From Azolla caroliniana (taxonomy: Eukaryota > Polypodiophyta), in assembly GCA_043228905.1 (NCBI GenBank), contig JBHGNT010000002.1, forward strand, positions 6,200,001-6,264,000: 64,000 nt of DNA, given 5' to 3'. The translations under genes and the position numbers were made by a program. The notes below the pieces were generated by a model. The model saw nothing but the letters and a program-made list of their open reading frames with translations. It did no database searches and was not told the DNA's origin. Position 1 is the first letter of the stretch. Every line of letters begins with the position of its first letter. Shown in pieces: positions 10,813 to 22,500 of this stretch.

Positions 10813-13800
10813 ATGAATATCTTCAGGAAGAAAACAACTGCAAAAGGTCTCTCTCCTTCATTTCTTTCTATCTCCTTCATCTCTTTCTATCTCCTTCATC
10901 TTTTTGTATTTGTCTCGCACTGATTACGTTATGTGCATCTGGAAGTGTATTTCTCTGTTCATGATTTTTGACACAATGTGAAGGTCGGACTTCATAGATC
11001 TATGGCTTATCATGTACATGTTTTTTTTCCTTCCTTGATGCTGTAAGAACTTTTGATTGGAATATATTTTCTTTCTCCTTGACAGATGCTTTAAAAGATA
11101 GCAAGAAGGAAATGGCTGTTGCTGCCAGAGGTGAGAGGTTTTGTTATTTCTAACAGCTTTTCAACTGTTTTCCTTCCAAATGTGTGTGCTTGAACTTGTA
11201 GAGCTAACCATGATCCATGGTTGTAGTTCCTTTCTTGAAGAATGCAACCTTAATCAAGTTTAAATCTAATCCGTGGTTGTATTTACTTCTTCATATTGCA
11301 CCGTAAGTATCAAGTCTGTTAGATTGGTACTCAGGAAACCATTAAATGCACTTAGGTAGTAAACCTAAATTAAGTTTCTTAGAATGTTACACATGAAACC
11401 CCTAAATGCTCTTAGGTAGTGAACCATAATCAAATTTCTTAGAATGGTACCAGCAAGACCATCATATAAAATTGAGTTAGGGAACCTTAACTAGATTTCT
11501 TAGAATGATATGCTTGAACCACTCTATGCATTTACATAGTGAACCTCAGTCAGGTTACATAGAAGGGTACTCTCGAAACCACTGCATGCATGATGTTGAA
11601 GCATTTCTGTTAAAAATTACAATTAAGTAAAATGCATCAATGTGATATTGTAACAGTAGAGTTTATGCATGTGGATTCGACTATCAAACAAAACCAATAG
11701 TTCTAATGTTACATTCTTTGTAAAAGCTCATTTGCATTTGGACTTTGAATCCATTTAACTACCACCTTAAATTCATTTTCTACAATGCAAGAATGAGGGT
11801 CTTGCGTGAACCTCATACTAGGGGCGCATAAACAAGGTAGCTTGAGCAAACCACCACGACAAGTATGGATGGAAAATAAACATAATATACAAACATACAC
11901 AGGAGGGTGGCTAACCTTTTATATATCTATAAAACCCTTGGCTTAGACTCTACTGACCCTTTGTGTATGCTTCTTTATTTTATTCCTAAGTCATAGGGGC
12001 AGTATTGAAGCCATAGGTATCACGTCTGTTCACATGCAAATGGGCCTATCTCTAGTCTTAACTTTGCCTCCTCATGAAGGTTTATATATATTAATTCAGT
12101 GGTCCTGTTGGCAAAATGTGAAGTTTCTACTGGCAAAGATCTTGTCTAAAACATTTAATCATGTTACCTTGAGGATTTTACTTCTCACAAGCTAATACGA
12201 TGATTTGGACCCCTTTCATATAGCTATGCATAATCTTACTGTTCATAAGCCCAAAGGTTGGTTTGATTCCTTGTCATAGATGGGGATCAAGATAGGGAGG
12301 CAATTATGAATCAATTGGTTATCATAGATAGAAGCAGATGGAGAATCAAATCACAATGTTCTTCTCATTCATTTACATGACATCTATGATTGTTAAAATA
12401 ATATGTGATAGCATCTCAACTTGCGCAAATGACATGAACAATAACATAAACCGAATTTACAATAAGTTACATTATGCAAATTGCTCCTCATATGATAAAT
12501 TCTGCATATGAATGGTTGAACTCATTCAGATGATTTTTGTTTGCTGAAATGTTGACAATTACTTTTGCAGGGATTGAGCGTGAAATTGCAACCCTGCAAA
12601 TGGAGGTAGGTTCTGTGAATAGACATTTGGAATCTGGATTCAACTCATTTATATGTGGAAGTGCTAAAATTCAATTATTACTCCAGGAGAAGAAACTCCT
12701 TGCCGAAATAAAGAAAACTGCAAAGACAGGCAATGAGGTGAGGCTCTCTCTATGTCCCTCTGAAGCATTCCAATAATGTTGTAATGATATTTGCATCTCC
12801 ATCCATGTAGTTTGTAACTTGTACTGAAAGGAAGTAGCATTCCAATAATGTTATAATGATATTTGGGTCTCTATCCATGTACTTTGTAACTTGTACTGAA
12901 ATGGAGTTTTCGCAGTTGTGTGTTATCGTCTTCTTTTGATTATATCTTACATTTGTATCATGTATTAGATTATGCCTGTAACTTTTGTCTCAGAGGTCGT
13001 TGTGGCTTTTGTAGATGGTAAACAATAATTTCATTTCATTTCACTATTGCTCTCTCTCTCTGTGTATGAAGTGTCCCTCATGCAGGCTGCAACTAAAATA
13101 TTAGCTAGAGAATTGATTCGGCTTCGGCAACAGATTGCGAAGCTTCAGGGCAGTCGAGCTCAGGTGCGGGGTGTTGCAACACATACTCAGGTGGGTACCC
13201 TTCTCGTTAATCCTTCTCAAAATGTGTAGTGTGCTTACTGTAAATCTTGCAGTTGCAATAATTGGCGTAAAGGGCAATGCTATTAAATTCACCATATCAA
13301 ACCTGTTGCTTGAGACTTGAATCCAATATAACAAAAGATTTATCAAAAACACACCATTACTTTGTGAATTGTAAGCAATAAGCAGTGGGACTTATAAAGT
13401 CTCTTGCATGATTTATAAAGCTAATGCCCTCACATAGTGCTTTAGTATTTAATGTCTTGGTTCCTTTAGTACTGCTAATTCTCTCTGTGTTGATTATTTA
13501 CAGGCTATGTACGCCAATACAGCTGTTGGAGGTGCCATAAAGAGTGCATCCAAGGCTATGGAGGCCATGAATAAGGTTTACTATGTCAGTTTATTTCAGT
13601 TTCAACAGTGTTTTAGCATTCACTGCTTTATAAAGGAAAGCACCTCCACACGTTTTGTAGAAAATGGAACCAACAAAGCAAGCTAAGATAATACAAGAAT
13701 TTCAAAAGCAATCCGCGCAGATGGATATGACGGTAAGCATAATTTTTTGTTTTACTGTAATGAAATCTCAAATATCACATATGAAATGAGCGCTACCTTT

Positions 13801-14642
13801 TGCAGACAGAAATGATGGGGGATTCCATTAATGATGCTCTTGATGATGATGATGCTGAAGAGGAAACAGAAGACCTGACAAGTCAGGTAGCTATCAAAAT
13901 ATAGTCTATATATATTAGCAACATTCCATTGCATTAAGAGATGGTTACTTACAAAATAGTATCATTTTTATACTACTGTTTACGATCCTAATTCACTGAG
14001 TGATGTATACTTAAAATTTAAAAATCATATTGTTTGTATATTTGTTTACAAAATAGCATCGGTTTTATCTTTATAGGTTCTTGATGAAATAGGGGTTGAC
14101 TTTGCTGCTCAGGTATGTCCAATTTAGATCTTATTTTGGATGTAAAGGATATTATTTTCTATCATTTTCTTCCACGTATATGCTATGCAAATCAATGAAA
14201 GACATAAATATTTCCATGTGGAATCTGTTGCAGTTGTCTTCAGCCCCGAAAGCAAGGCTTTCCAACAAGGGTAGTCAAGTGGCAAGCAGGTAAATTTGGT
14301 CAAGAAAAATCTTGAAGTTAGTGTGTGTGGATTTCAAGTTAGTGTTTAGAGGCACATGCTGGTTGAGACAATCTTCAATACATTTTTGTGTAAAAATAAG
14401 TGATAGTTGAGGAATTGGCATTATATCGTTCATGGAGAGAATGTGAGTTAACCTAGTGGGTAATGCCCTTCCTCTTTAAGCCACAAGTACCATATTGCAA
14501 TTGGAGACCCTATTAAGTGAAGAAACCAGACATACATAAATTAATATTTATTATTTTCTGTTTATATTTATATCAAACCATAATCTTGTGCAGCTCCAAG
14601 ATTGGCGACCTTGAGGATAGACTCGCCGCATTACGAACCTAA
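10813..14642 (+). CDS. VPS2.2: ESCRT-III subunit VPS2.2/CHMP2B-like
   Basis: ESCRT-III component that polymerises on endosomal membranes to sort ubiquitinated cargo into multivesicular bodies. Exons: 10813-10846, 11086-11130, 12571-12605, 12687-12737, 13086-13190, 13504-13575, 13661-13732, 13806-13886, 14077-14112, 14234-14289, 14594-14642. All introns are GT-AG and the frame is kept throughout, giving 211 residues, the usual length. The start MNIFRKKTT and the basic helix with EIKKTAKTGNEAATKILA, LRQQIAKLQGSRAQ and PTKQAKIIQEFQKQSAQMDM are diagnostic of the plant VPS2.2/VPS2.3 (CHMP2B) branch rather than VPS2.1. An acidic stretch (DDDDAEEETEDL) and LDEIGV follow. The C-terminus DLEDRLAALRT is a good MIM1 motif for binding the MIT domain of the VPS4/SKD1 ATPase. 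No defect is seen, so it is likely a working housekeeping gene. Confidence 0.96.
11316..11590. repeat. Degenerate tandem repeat in VPS2.2 intron 2
   Basis: Four to five imperfect units of about 60-65 bp, each with the core TTTCTTAGAATGNTAC, then GAAACCACTNNATGCACTTA and GTAGTGAACC. It accounts for part of the long second intron (about 1.4 kb). Confidence 0.7.
12763..12900. repeat. 69-bp tandem duplication in VPS2.2 intron 4
   Basis: Two adjacent, nearly identical copies, each with GCATTCCAATAATGTT, ATGATATTTG and TTTGTAACTTGTACTGAAA. The first copy begins inside the four bases after the exon-proximal open stretch. Splicing signals are not affected. Confidence 0.85.
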
Positions 14643-16221
14643 TTGCCCCCACAATGCAACGAGTTTTGAATTCCAACAATTCACCCATCAATTTGTATAT
14701 TTATAAGCCCCAAATACACAGTGGCAGACATCATAACTTGAGGATGGTTGCAGGCTATTTTACTTGGTATGACCGTCTGGTGTATGAGGATTATATGATT
14801 GTATTCTATCGAAAGTTACTCTTTAATATAGTGCATTCTGGTGATATTACATACAAGTTTCAGTGCTAATCAATTGGGTCGTGAAGGTGATTGTATGAAA
14901 ATCAAATCGCTTTGGAGATACTATCAATTCAAACATCTGCTAGCTATTTCAGTTGGCAAGCCTGTTTCACATATTGTTGTCTAGAATGCTCTTTTTCCAC
15001 CTTAACAGTGAATGTGTGATGAGAACCTTCTATTGTCTCATCTATAGTAAATGAAAACTCCATACTTGTACTCTCTTTCTCACACCTCAAAACTACAGTT
15101 AAAGAAGTTTTTGATGCTACAATGCATCTAAGCTTATCCCTCATTTATCCTTTGGATGCTGGATGGTTCCAAGCCCCCATTCTTCTATCAAATTTCCTAC
15201 AACCATTCATATTTAAGCAACTCATTTAAGAGACTTTTGTAGTTTGGGTGAACAATGGTGTTGATTGTCTTAGCATTCTATAAACGGTGGGCATCTGTTG
15301 CATGAGTCATGTAAAGGTGAGGTTACAGTTGAACAATCAGTGTGACCATTGGCCTCAAAAGCTAAACACCAGTTTTTTGAACTCTAGCTGTGACAAACCC
15401 CTGTTATAATATTCATCAGATAGAAAATCATTCCGTCTAATGCAAGTAGGAAAATGATTTATCATTACTGCATTTTTGCTACAGCCTTAAAGCCATCCGC
15501 ATGTCTCAAAATCACCATATCTTTACACTATATCATGCCACAGGACATAAAAAGCTGCTCAAATGCCCATAGATGGGTGTTGCTAAAGAACACCAGTTTT
15601 TTGAACTCCAGCTGTGACAAACCCCTGTTATAATATTCATCAGATAGAAAATCATTCCGTCTAATCCAAATAGGAAAATGATTTATCATTACTGCATTGT
15701 TGCTACAGCCTTAAAGCCATCCGCATGTCTCAAAATCACCATATCTTTACATTATATCATGCCACAGGACATTAAAAGCTGCTCAAATGCCCATAGAACT
15801 GCACTAGGGTTATTCTGCATGTACTTTTTCATTGGTTTAATTTACAAACATGAAATCTATCTACCTTTAAGCAAAGAATTAGTACACTGGTTATTAAAAC
15901 TAAAGCATTTCTTTCTATCTTTGAATAGCTTCTCTCAGTTGCTCCAATTAATAATACAAGCCTGTTAAAGTCAATTCAAATTTTTGAACATTTTGAGTTG
16001 CAATAAATGAAAAACAAAAGAAACGATCAAGAAAAAACAAGGTAACCCTAGATAGAAGGTAGTTCTAATAAACTTTAGGCCAATTGATTACTCGACGATA
16101 AACACTGTTGAACAAACATAATGCCGATTACATCGCAAAGGTTATTGGTGACAATATCCTCCCCATCATCATCATCATCATCGAGGGTATGGAAATTGAG
16201 GTGCAAATTTGAGAGGAAAAA
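14643..16221. other. Intergenic between VPS2.2 and bL34c
   Basis: The two genes converge here, so both 3' untranslated regions lie in this stretch. A 66-codon minus-strand frame at 14944-15144 has balanced composition but no recognisable motif, and I do not call it a gene. The main structure is the tandem duplication at 15369-15797. Confidence 0.5.
15369..15797. repeat. Tandem duplication, unit about 221 bp
   Basis: Copy 1 (about 15369-15571) and copy 2 (about 15590-15797) share CACCAGTTTTTTGAACTC, GATAGAAAATCATTCCGTCT and CTCAAATGCCCATAG with only scattered differences. This suggests a recent unequal exchange or replication slippage. Confidence 0.88.
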
Positions 16222-17582
16222 TCATGCACGTTTTCCACTATTAGGGTTACTACAAGGGCAAAGGACTTTCCTTCCTTTAGCTCTCCTTCTTCGGAGGATG
16301 TTTCTGCCACCAGGCGTGCGAAGGCGGACACGAAAACCTGATGTCCGTGCAATTGATTTCCTTGATCTTGATCTCTTTGTGCAACCCAAGGCCGGCTTTC
16401 CTGCCCTGACTTTCACCACAGAAGACCTTTGTGTTGACACGCTGCCCCATCCGAGATTTAGCCTTGGACTTAATGAACTTCCTGTTGTTTCACAAAATAA
16501 ATTAAACATATAAATACCCTAATTTTGATGAAAACCCTAAGATACTTGTACTTCTTTTGTGTAGAAATCCAAACATCTTTGTTCTTTTAGAACCCTAAAT
16601 CTTCATATTCTTTTGTTAAGAAAATCCTAAAATATTTTTTCTTGCTGAAAAACCCTAAAATCTTTGTTCTAAAACCTATGTTGTTTTGGAGCTTTTAAGG
16701 TTGTTGGTTGAAATCTCCATAAACAAGTTTATGGCTGCATTCCTTATAAGCAATCTTTCTATTCTTTTGTTTGAGTTTATGCACACATTGCTCCTGGTAA
16801 CTAACATGATATTACTAATCTGAAACCTATGCTGTTCTTGGATCAGAAACACTATTCGTAGTTCTTTACATGGGAAACCTAAACCGTTGTTCTCTTCTTC
16901 TGTTCAGAAACCCTAAATTCTTTTGCTTTCTTGTCGATAAACCCTAACACGTTGTTCTTCTTTTCTTCAGAGACCCTAATCATCTACTTTCAATCGCAAA
17001 ACACTCCAGCATGGTCTTCTGTTCAGAAAATCTTAAATTTGTTCTAGAATGCTGAAATTGATCTTCATTTAGAAATAAAAAAACGTCTTCTTTAATTCAG
17101 CGACACTGAAATGCTGTTCCTTTCTTCAAAACCAAAGAATATTGATCTTCGTCTTCGGAAACCCTCAATGTTTAGAAATTCTACAAAATTTTCTAATTTC
17201 CTTCAGAAACCTTACAATCTATGCTTCTTTTTTTAACTTTTCTTGTTTCTTTTAGGAATCTCTTGTTCTTTCCTTCAGAAACACTAAAACCTCCATCTCT
17301 TCTTTAGAAACATTCAAAACCTTCTCCCTCTCTTAAGAAACCTTGGGACACATCTCCCTCTACACTAATCAGATAGGCAAAGATAGATTTCCATTAGAAC
17401 CGAAGGACAAGAGAAATACCTGAGAAAAAGGAAGAAGAAGGCGATGAGAAGGATCGGGCCACAGGAGAAGAGGATTGACGGAAGTTAGACCTGCCTTTGG
17501 AACAAGACGAAGAAGAAGACGAAGACGAAGAAAGCAAAGGAGCTCCTAACCTCATCACTCCCATGGACATCGCCATAGCCAT
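16222..17582 (-). CDS. RPL34: Plastid ribosomal protein bL34 (precursor)
   Basis: Protein of the large subunit of the chloroplast ribosome, encoded in the nucleus and imported. Exon 1 is 17582-17420 and exon 2 16481-16222; the intron is 938 bp, GT-AG, and the junction rebuilds a Gly codon. The product has 140 residues. Residues 1 to about 78 form a Ser-rich, acid-free transit peptide (MAMAMSMGVMRLGAPLL then a run of serines). The mature part begins near VRAGKPALG and holds the bL34 core: TKRSRSRKSIARTSGFR, RRRRAKGRKVL and the terminal SNPNSGKRA. The plant plastid form normally reads LCPKSNP where this has LCPCSNP, a small change. The 25-bp tandem repeats lie 130-290 bp upstream. No damage is visible. 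Confidence 0.94.
16520..17340. repeat. Telo-box-rich degenerate repeat in bL34c intron
   Basis: The single intron is built of irregular units of about 40-50 bp around TTCTTTTGTTCAGAAACCCTAA (AAACCCTAA-type cores, for example near 16591, 16909 and 16940). Telo-boxes (AAACCCTAA) in promoters and leaders of plant ribosomal-protein genes are a known expression signal. Here they sit in the first intron on the plus strand. Whether they act or are a repeat relic is open. Confidence 0.6.
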
Positions 17583-17714
17583 AGCTCAGATGCTGCTTCT
17601 CTGAAAGATTGGGATAAGGAATGAACTGCTTCTCATCACTTCCCTCTCTCTCTCTCTCTAATCTCATGGTTCCTGATAATTACAGAAATAGCCCCATCTT
17701 TTATAAGGAGCTCC

Positions 17715-17880
17715 CGAGGCCAATTTTTATTCTAGTCTTTAGAGGTCAATTTAATTCTAGTCTTCGGAGGTTAATTTTATTCTAGTCTTCGGAGGTTAAT
17801 TTTATTCTAGTCTTCGGAGGTCAATTTTTATTCTAACTCTTTGAAGATCAATCTTATTCTAGTCTTCGGAGACCAAAAGA
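17715..17880. repeat. 25-bp tandem repeat upstream of bL34c
   Basis: About six units with the core TTTATTCTAGTCTTCGGAGG. The last copies are exactly 25 bp apart (cores ending at 17770, 17795 and 17820) and the outer units have diverged. It lies in the expected promoter region of the minus-strand bL34c gene. Confidence 0.88.
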
Positions 17881-18436
17881 GAGTGAATGTGCGTTGCTTT
17901 TTTTACTGGCCCTCGGTGCTATGCTTCGTACCTTCACTTACAATGAATGTCTCGATTGAGAGTGAACATCATCATGATTGCGAGAGGAAATATCCGTGCC
18001 AAGGATCGAGGTTGTGGCGAAGATGTGGGGACTACGTAGTTGACTCTCATCAAAAGGTTATATCAAAGCATGATTGATACTCCAACTCCTAGACTTTGTT
18101 TAGGGCCAAACAATGCATAGTCGACTACTCTCATCACTTGTGCACCCCTACATCCCGCCCCACATCTATGTGAGTGTGAACTAAGTAAGTTGTATGGAAG
18201 CAAGAGTGCAACTCTAACATGTGTAACATGTGTCAAGGTGCATTTTTTTCTTGTTCTACGAAAAATATGGTTTTGTAATCAAGTGCAACATATGTAATAG
18301 TATACTAATGTGTGGAGCTTGAGCCTCCACATTTTGCCCATGTCATGATACATTAGCATTGCAAAATGACCTTGTTCACAAAGAGATCTATCGATGCATC
18401 ATGAAGTTGGAGTATTGCATCCATTTGCTTGGTGAG
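17881..18436. other. Intergenic, no gene seen
   Basis: No domain in any frame. It ends at the edge of a gypsy LTR. A 78-codon open stretch at 17841-18077 starts inside the tandem repeat and has no recognisable features. Confidence 0.5.
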
Positions 18437-18868
18437 TGTCAGGAACAGTATTATTAAGACAGAGAAGGACTTCGTACTAAAAGAAGTATTAGTACTAAGT
18501 GAGGTGAAGAACTCTCGAGAGAAGGAAAGAGTGAGTGAAAGGGAGGGAGGGAGGGAGAGAGAGAGAGAGTGATGATAAGAGAAGATATATATTATGTGAA
18601 GAGAATGTACAGTAATAGCTAGGAGGCTTAAGACTGGCGTTGAACCGATTTGGTTCGAAATAATGCCTTGTGCCTCTTTTTATAGTGTTCTAAGGAATAC
18701 TCCTGAAGTTTCTAGAATGTTCCAGAGAAATTTGGAATATACATCAATTTTCTATAATAAAACATAAATGAAAATAATATTCTATGTATTACAATGTATG
18801 GTCTAATGGTCAAGAGCTCGACCCATGTAGCATAAGGTCATGGGTTCGAGTCTTGCCATATCATGACA
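18437..18868 (-). repeat. 3' LTR of chromovirus-type gypsy element
   Basis: On the minus strand the LTR starts TGTCATGATATGG directly after a polypurine tract (AAAAGGGGGATAG) and ends CCTGACA, so the termini are TGTCA/TGACA; length 432 bp. A GA-rich microsatellite (18541-18570) lies within. It follows the chromodomain end of the pol region below, in the expected order. No matching 5' LTR is found in the window. Confidence 0.8.
18799..18852 (+). other. tRNA-like Pol III module inside the LTR
   Basis: Antisense to the host element, the plus strand carries an A-box-like TGGTCTAATGGT and, 44 bases on, a good B box GGTTCGAGTC. The related LTR at about 52275-52451 has the same arrangement. No complete cloverleaf can be drawn, so it is not called a tRNA gene. 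Confidence 0.5.
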
Positions 18869-18899
18869 CTATCCCCCTTTTCAAACGACGAGTGTAACG

Positions 18900-21800
18900 A
18901 GTCGTTTTGGATTGAGGACCTGGTTTGTTTGGATATTGACGATGGAAGTCTTCAAGAAGAGCACGAGCATTGGTGACATTCTCTATAGGTTCCCAAGTAC
19001 GCTCGCTGGGACTATATCCTAGGCAATCGACTAGATAGTAGAGCTTGTTGCGAACAATCTTGGAATCAAGGATGGCGTCCACAAGGATGGCGTCCATCTT
19101 CAAGCTTGATGGGGGGTGGAGGCTGTGTAATACGTCCTGGGATGGTGCTCTCTTGGTAGGGTTCGAGGAGAGAACTATGAAACACCGGATGTATCCGAAG
19201 TTGCGGAGGTAGATCGAGACGAAAAGCGACATCATTAATCTTTCCTGTAATACGGAAAGGACCTAATCGCCGACAATCCAACTTCTCGCATGGGCGAGTA
19301 GTCTTGATGTGTCGTCGTAGTAGCCATACCCAATCTCCAATGTTAAAACTGGATGGGAATCGATGACGATCCGCATAAACCTTGTATGTTTGTTGAGCTT
19401 GTTGGAGATGAGTAGATAAATCCTCTTGTATCTTGTGTAACCGCTCTAAAACGATCCTCCGCGGAAGGATTTGTGGACAACTCGAGGGTTTCAAGTACAC
19501 ACCACCGGGGGTGACATCCCGTATAAGCATAAAATGACGTAACTTTAGTCGATGCGTGGATAGAGTTATTATAGGCAAATTCGGCGAAGTGGAGAATATT
19601 TGCCTAGTCATCCTGATGATAGCTGAGAAAGCACTGCAGATACTACTCCAGCGTTTGATTGGTTCGTTCAGCTTGGTCGTCGGTTTGTGGGTGGTAGCCG
19701 GAGGAGAGGTTACAAGTGACCTTGAGCATTTTGAAAAGGTGCTTCCAGAATTTTGATACGAACTGGGGTCCACGCTCGCTGATGATACTATCGGGAAGTC
19801 CATGATGCCGACATACTTCACGCATGACAATTTCGACAGTGTCTTCACTGGAGATTTCCTTAGTACATGGTAAGAAATGAGCCATCTTCGTATATCGATC
19901 TACCACTGTTAGAATCGCATTGAACCCCTTAGAGACTGGAAGATCTGTGATGAAGTCTAGAGTAATGGATTGCCACGACTTGCTTGGAATTGTTAATGGT
20001 TCTAATAAACCATATGGATGATGCCTTGGCATTTTCGCTCTGCAGCATATATCACAAGTCCGAACAAAATCTTCGACAAATTGTCGCATACGGGGCCACC
20101 AGAACGATCGTTGTACTAAATCTAATGTTTTAGTACTACCAAAATGCCCAATTGTATATGTGTCATGATAGTTTTGTACTACTCGAAGGCGACAAGAACC
20201 ATTAGGAACATACAAAAGTTCTTTAAAGAAGAGTAATCCATCATGGTATTTGAATTGCCGATAGTCCGTACCTGGTGGTTGCGACTGTGAACATGACGCT
20301 CGAGAGGGATCAATTTGTGCTAGTATAGCTTGGGCGAAAGCATCTGTCTTCAGGTCCACACATATGCTATTGATAACATGAGAATCCATGGGCATGCCAA
20401 AGACCTGTGTTGCTTGCAATCGTGCCAGTCCCAAGATTACTTGCTTTTGGTTATCAAAAGCTGGCTCGCCGGGACGCGGTGCTAGGTACGAACGCCGTGA
20501 TAATGCATATGCTTTCCCTTGATGCTTCCCAGGTCAATATGTAATCTTGAAGTCGAAACGCGTGAGAAAATGGGCCCACCGAGCTTGACGTCGATTAAGA
20601 CACGAGCGTCTTGAAAATAGGCAAGGTTTTTGTGGTCACTGAATACAGTGACTTGATGAGAAGATCCCTCTAGAAAATGCCTCCATTGCATAAAAGAGTC
20701 CACTATAGCCAATAGCTCTTTATCATGAATTTCGTAGTTGATTTCGGCGGCGTCAAACTTGTGTGAGTGAAAAGCCACAGGATGTAGCTTTTCATCATTA
20801 CCTCGTTGTGATAGAATGCTCCCCAATGCAAAATCCGATGCGTCCGCTTCGATGATGAATGGTGTTTCTGGATCAACGTGAGCTAGAATCGGAGCCGATG
20901 TAAATGCCTATTTAAGATTCTCAAAAGCCATATCCGCTTCTTCAGACCAAACGAACGATTGTCCCTTCCTAGTAAGTTGTGTAAGAGGCAAAATGAGCTT
21001 TGAGTAATCTTTTATAAAATTTCGGTAAAAATTGGCAAAGCCTAGAAAGTATTGCACATCCTGCACCGAACGCGGAGTCTACCATTCTACCACCGTTTTG
21101 ACCTTAGCTTGGTCCATGGAGATGCCTTCTGAGGAAATGACATAGCTGAGAAATTCCACCTGGTTGCACCCGAAACTACATTTTTCTAGCTTTGCATAAA
21201 GACCATGTTCTCGAAGTCGTTTTAGTACTAACAATACATGATAATCATGCTCTTCTTGGGTCTTTGAGTAAACCAGTAGATCATCCAAATAGATGATTAG
21301 ACACACATCCAAGAGATCTCGGAAAATATCATTTGCCATGTGCTGGAAGATTGCTGGCGCATTAGTGAGGCCGAACGGCATGACCGTATACTCGAAGTGC
21401 CCATATCTGGTGCGGAATGCGGTCTTCCATTCATCTCCTGGTCGGATCCATACGAGGTTATAGGCTCCCGTAAGTCGATCTTTGTGAAGAACCTGGCACC
21501 ATTGATCCGTTCTAAAAGACTTGAGATAAGGGGGAGTGCATACCTATTTCGGATTGTAACCTTATTCAAGCCACGATAATCTACAACGAGACGAAGTGAG
21601 CCATCATTTTTCTTGACGAAGAAAATGGGTGCGCCGGCTGGAGATTTCGAATGCCGTATGAAACCATTCTCCAAATTCTCCTCTATATAGGCTCGAAGGA
21701 CTTCCACTTCGGTTGGTGACAGATTGTAGATCGGTCCCCATGGTGGCTCTTTCCCCGGTTGTAAATCGATGGGGCAATCATATGGTCGATGGTGAGGAAG

Positions 21801-22500
21801 CATATTGGCTTGTACTTTATCAAACACATCGGCATAATGACGATACTTCTTTGGAAGTTGAATGGTGGATTCCTCTTTAGTGGTGCTGGAGGGTTTTACT
21901 GATATTGTGAAGAGGAACATTTCTTCCTTGCGTCCTTCCTCATGCAACTGATGTAGTGAAATCGTTGCAATCTCATGAGTAGACCCTCGGGCTTTTCGAT
22001 GCCGGATTTCTCTTGTCCGCCAATCTATGTCTGGGTTATTTAATTCGAACCATGGTAATCCTAAGACAACGGGGTGTTCTGGGATGCTAATTATATTAAA
22101 TGATACGACACATGCTAGATTATCTAGGACAATATTAACAAGCTCTGAGTCTTCTATGATATTTCCGGAAGCAATGGGACGACCATCAATGACTACTACA
22201 GAGGCAGGACACGGGAGTTTTCTGAGAGATATCTGATGAGCTTGGGCAAATTTCCTATCCATGAAGCAAGAATTAGCTCCAGAATCTAGAAGTGCTAAGA
22301 CATGTACTGGAGGAGTACTTTTAGTACTAACTGTTACTTGGGCTACGAACACATTGCTAACTTGCTTAGAGGGAATGGAACAATTAATGGGATGCACAGA
22401 TCTAGGGTTCTCCAACCAAACGGCTCCTATTTTGGCTGGATTCAGTCGTTTAACTCTTCCTCTAACTGACGAAGGACATCAAATTTGTTCGCTACATTTT
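18900..22500 (-). pseudogene. Chromovirus (Ty3/gypsy) pol, decayed
   Basis: Minus strand, in order: an aspartic protease with canonical [13 protein letters not shown] (about 22310); reverse transcriptase ([21 protein letters not shown] near 21570, [13 protein letters not shown] at 21381, [12 protein letters not shown] near 21270); RNase H (VAFHSHKFDAAEINYEIHDK, 20760); integrase zinc-binding and core domains (20434-19643: GHFGSTKTLDLVQRSFWWPR, LDFITDLPVSKGF, SGYHPQTDDQAERTNQTLE); and a C-terminal chromodomain (KLYYLVDCLGYSPSERTWEP, about 19040). The chromodomain marks the chromovirus branch. Several frameshifts and stops divide the frame. Its gag and zinc knuckle are missing: upstream of the protease the sequence passes near 22500 into a different element. 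Confidence 0.93.

Noticed and set aside
14944-15144. 66-residue minus-strand frame as a small gene
   Set aside because: Composition is balanced, but no motif, splice context or repeat of the frame elsewhere supports it. Left as unannotated sequence.
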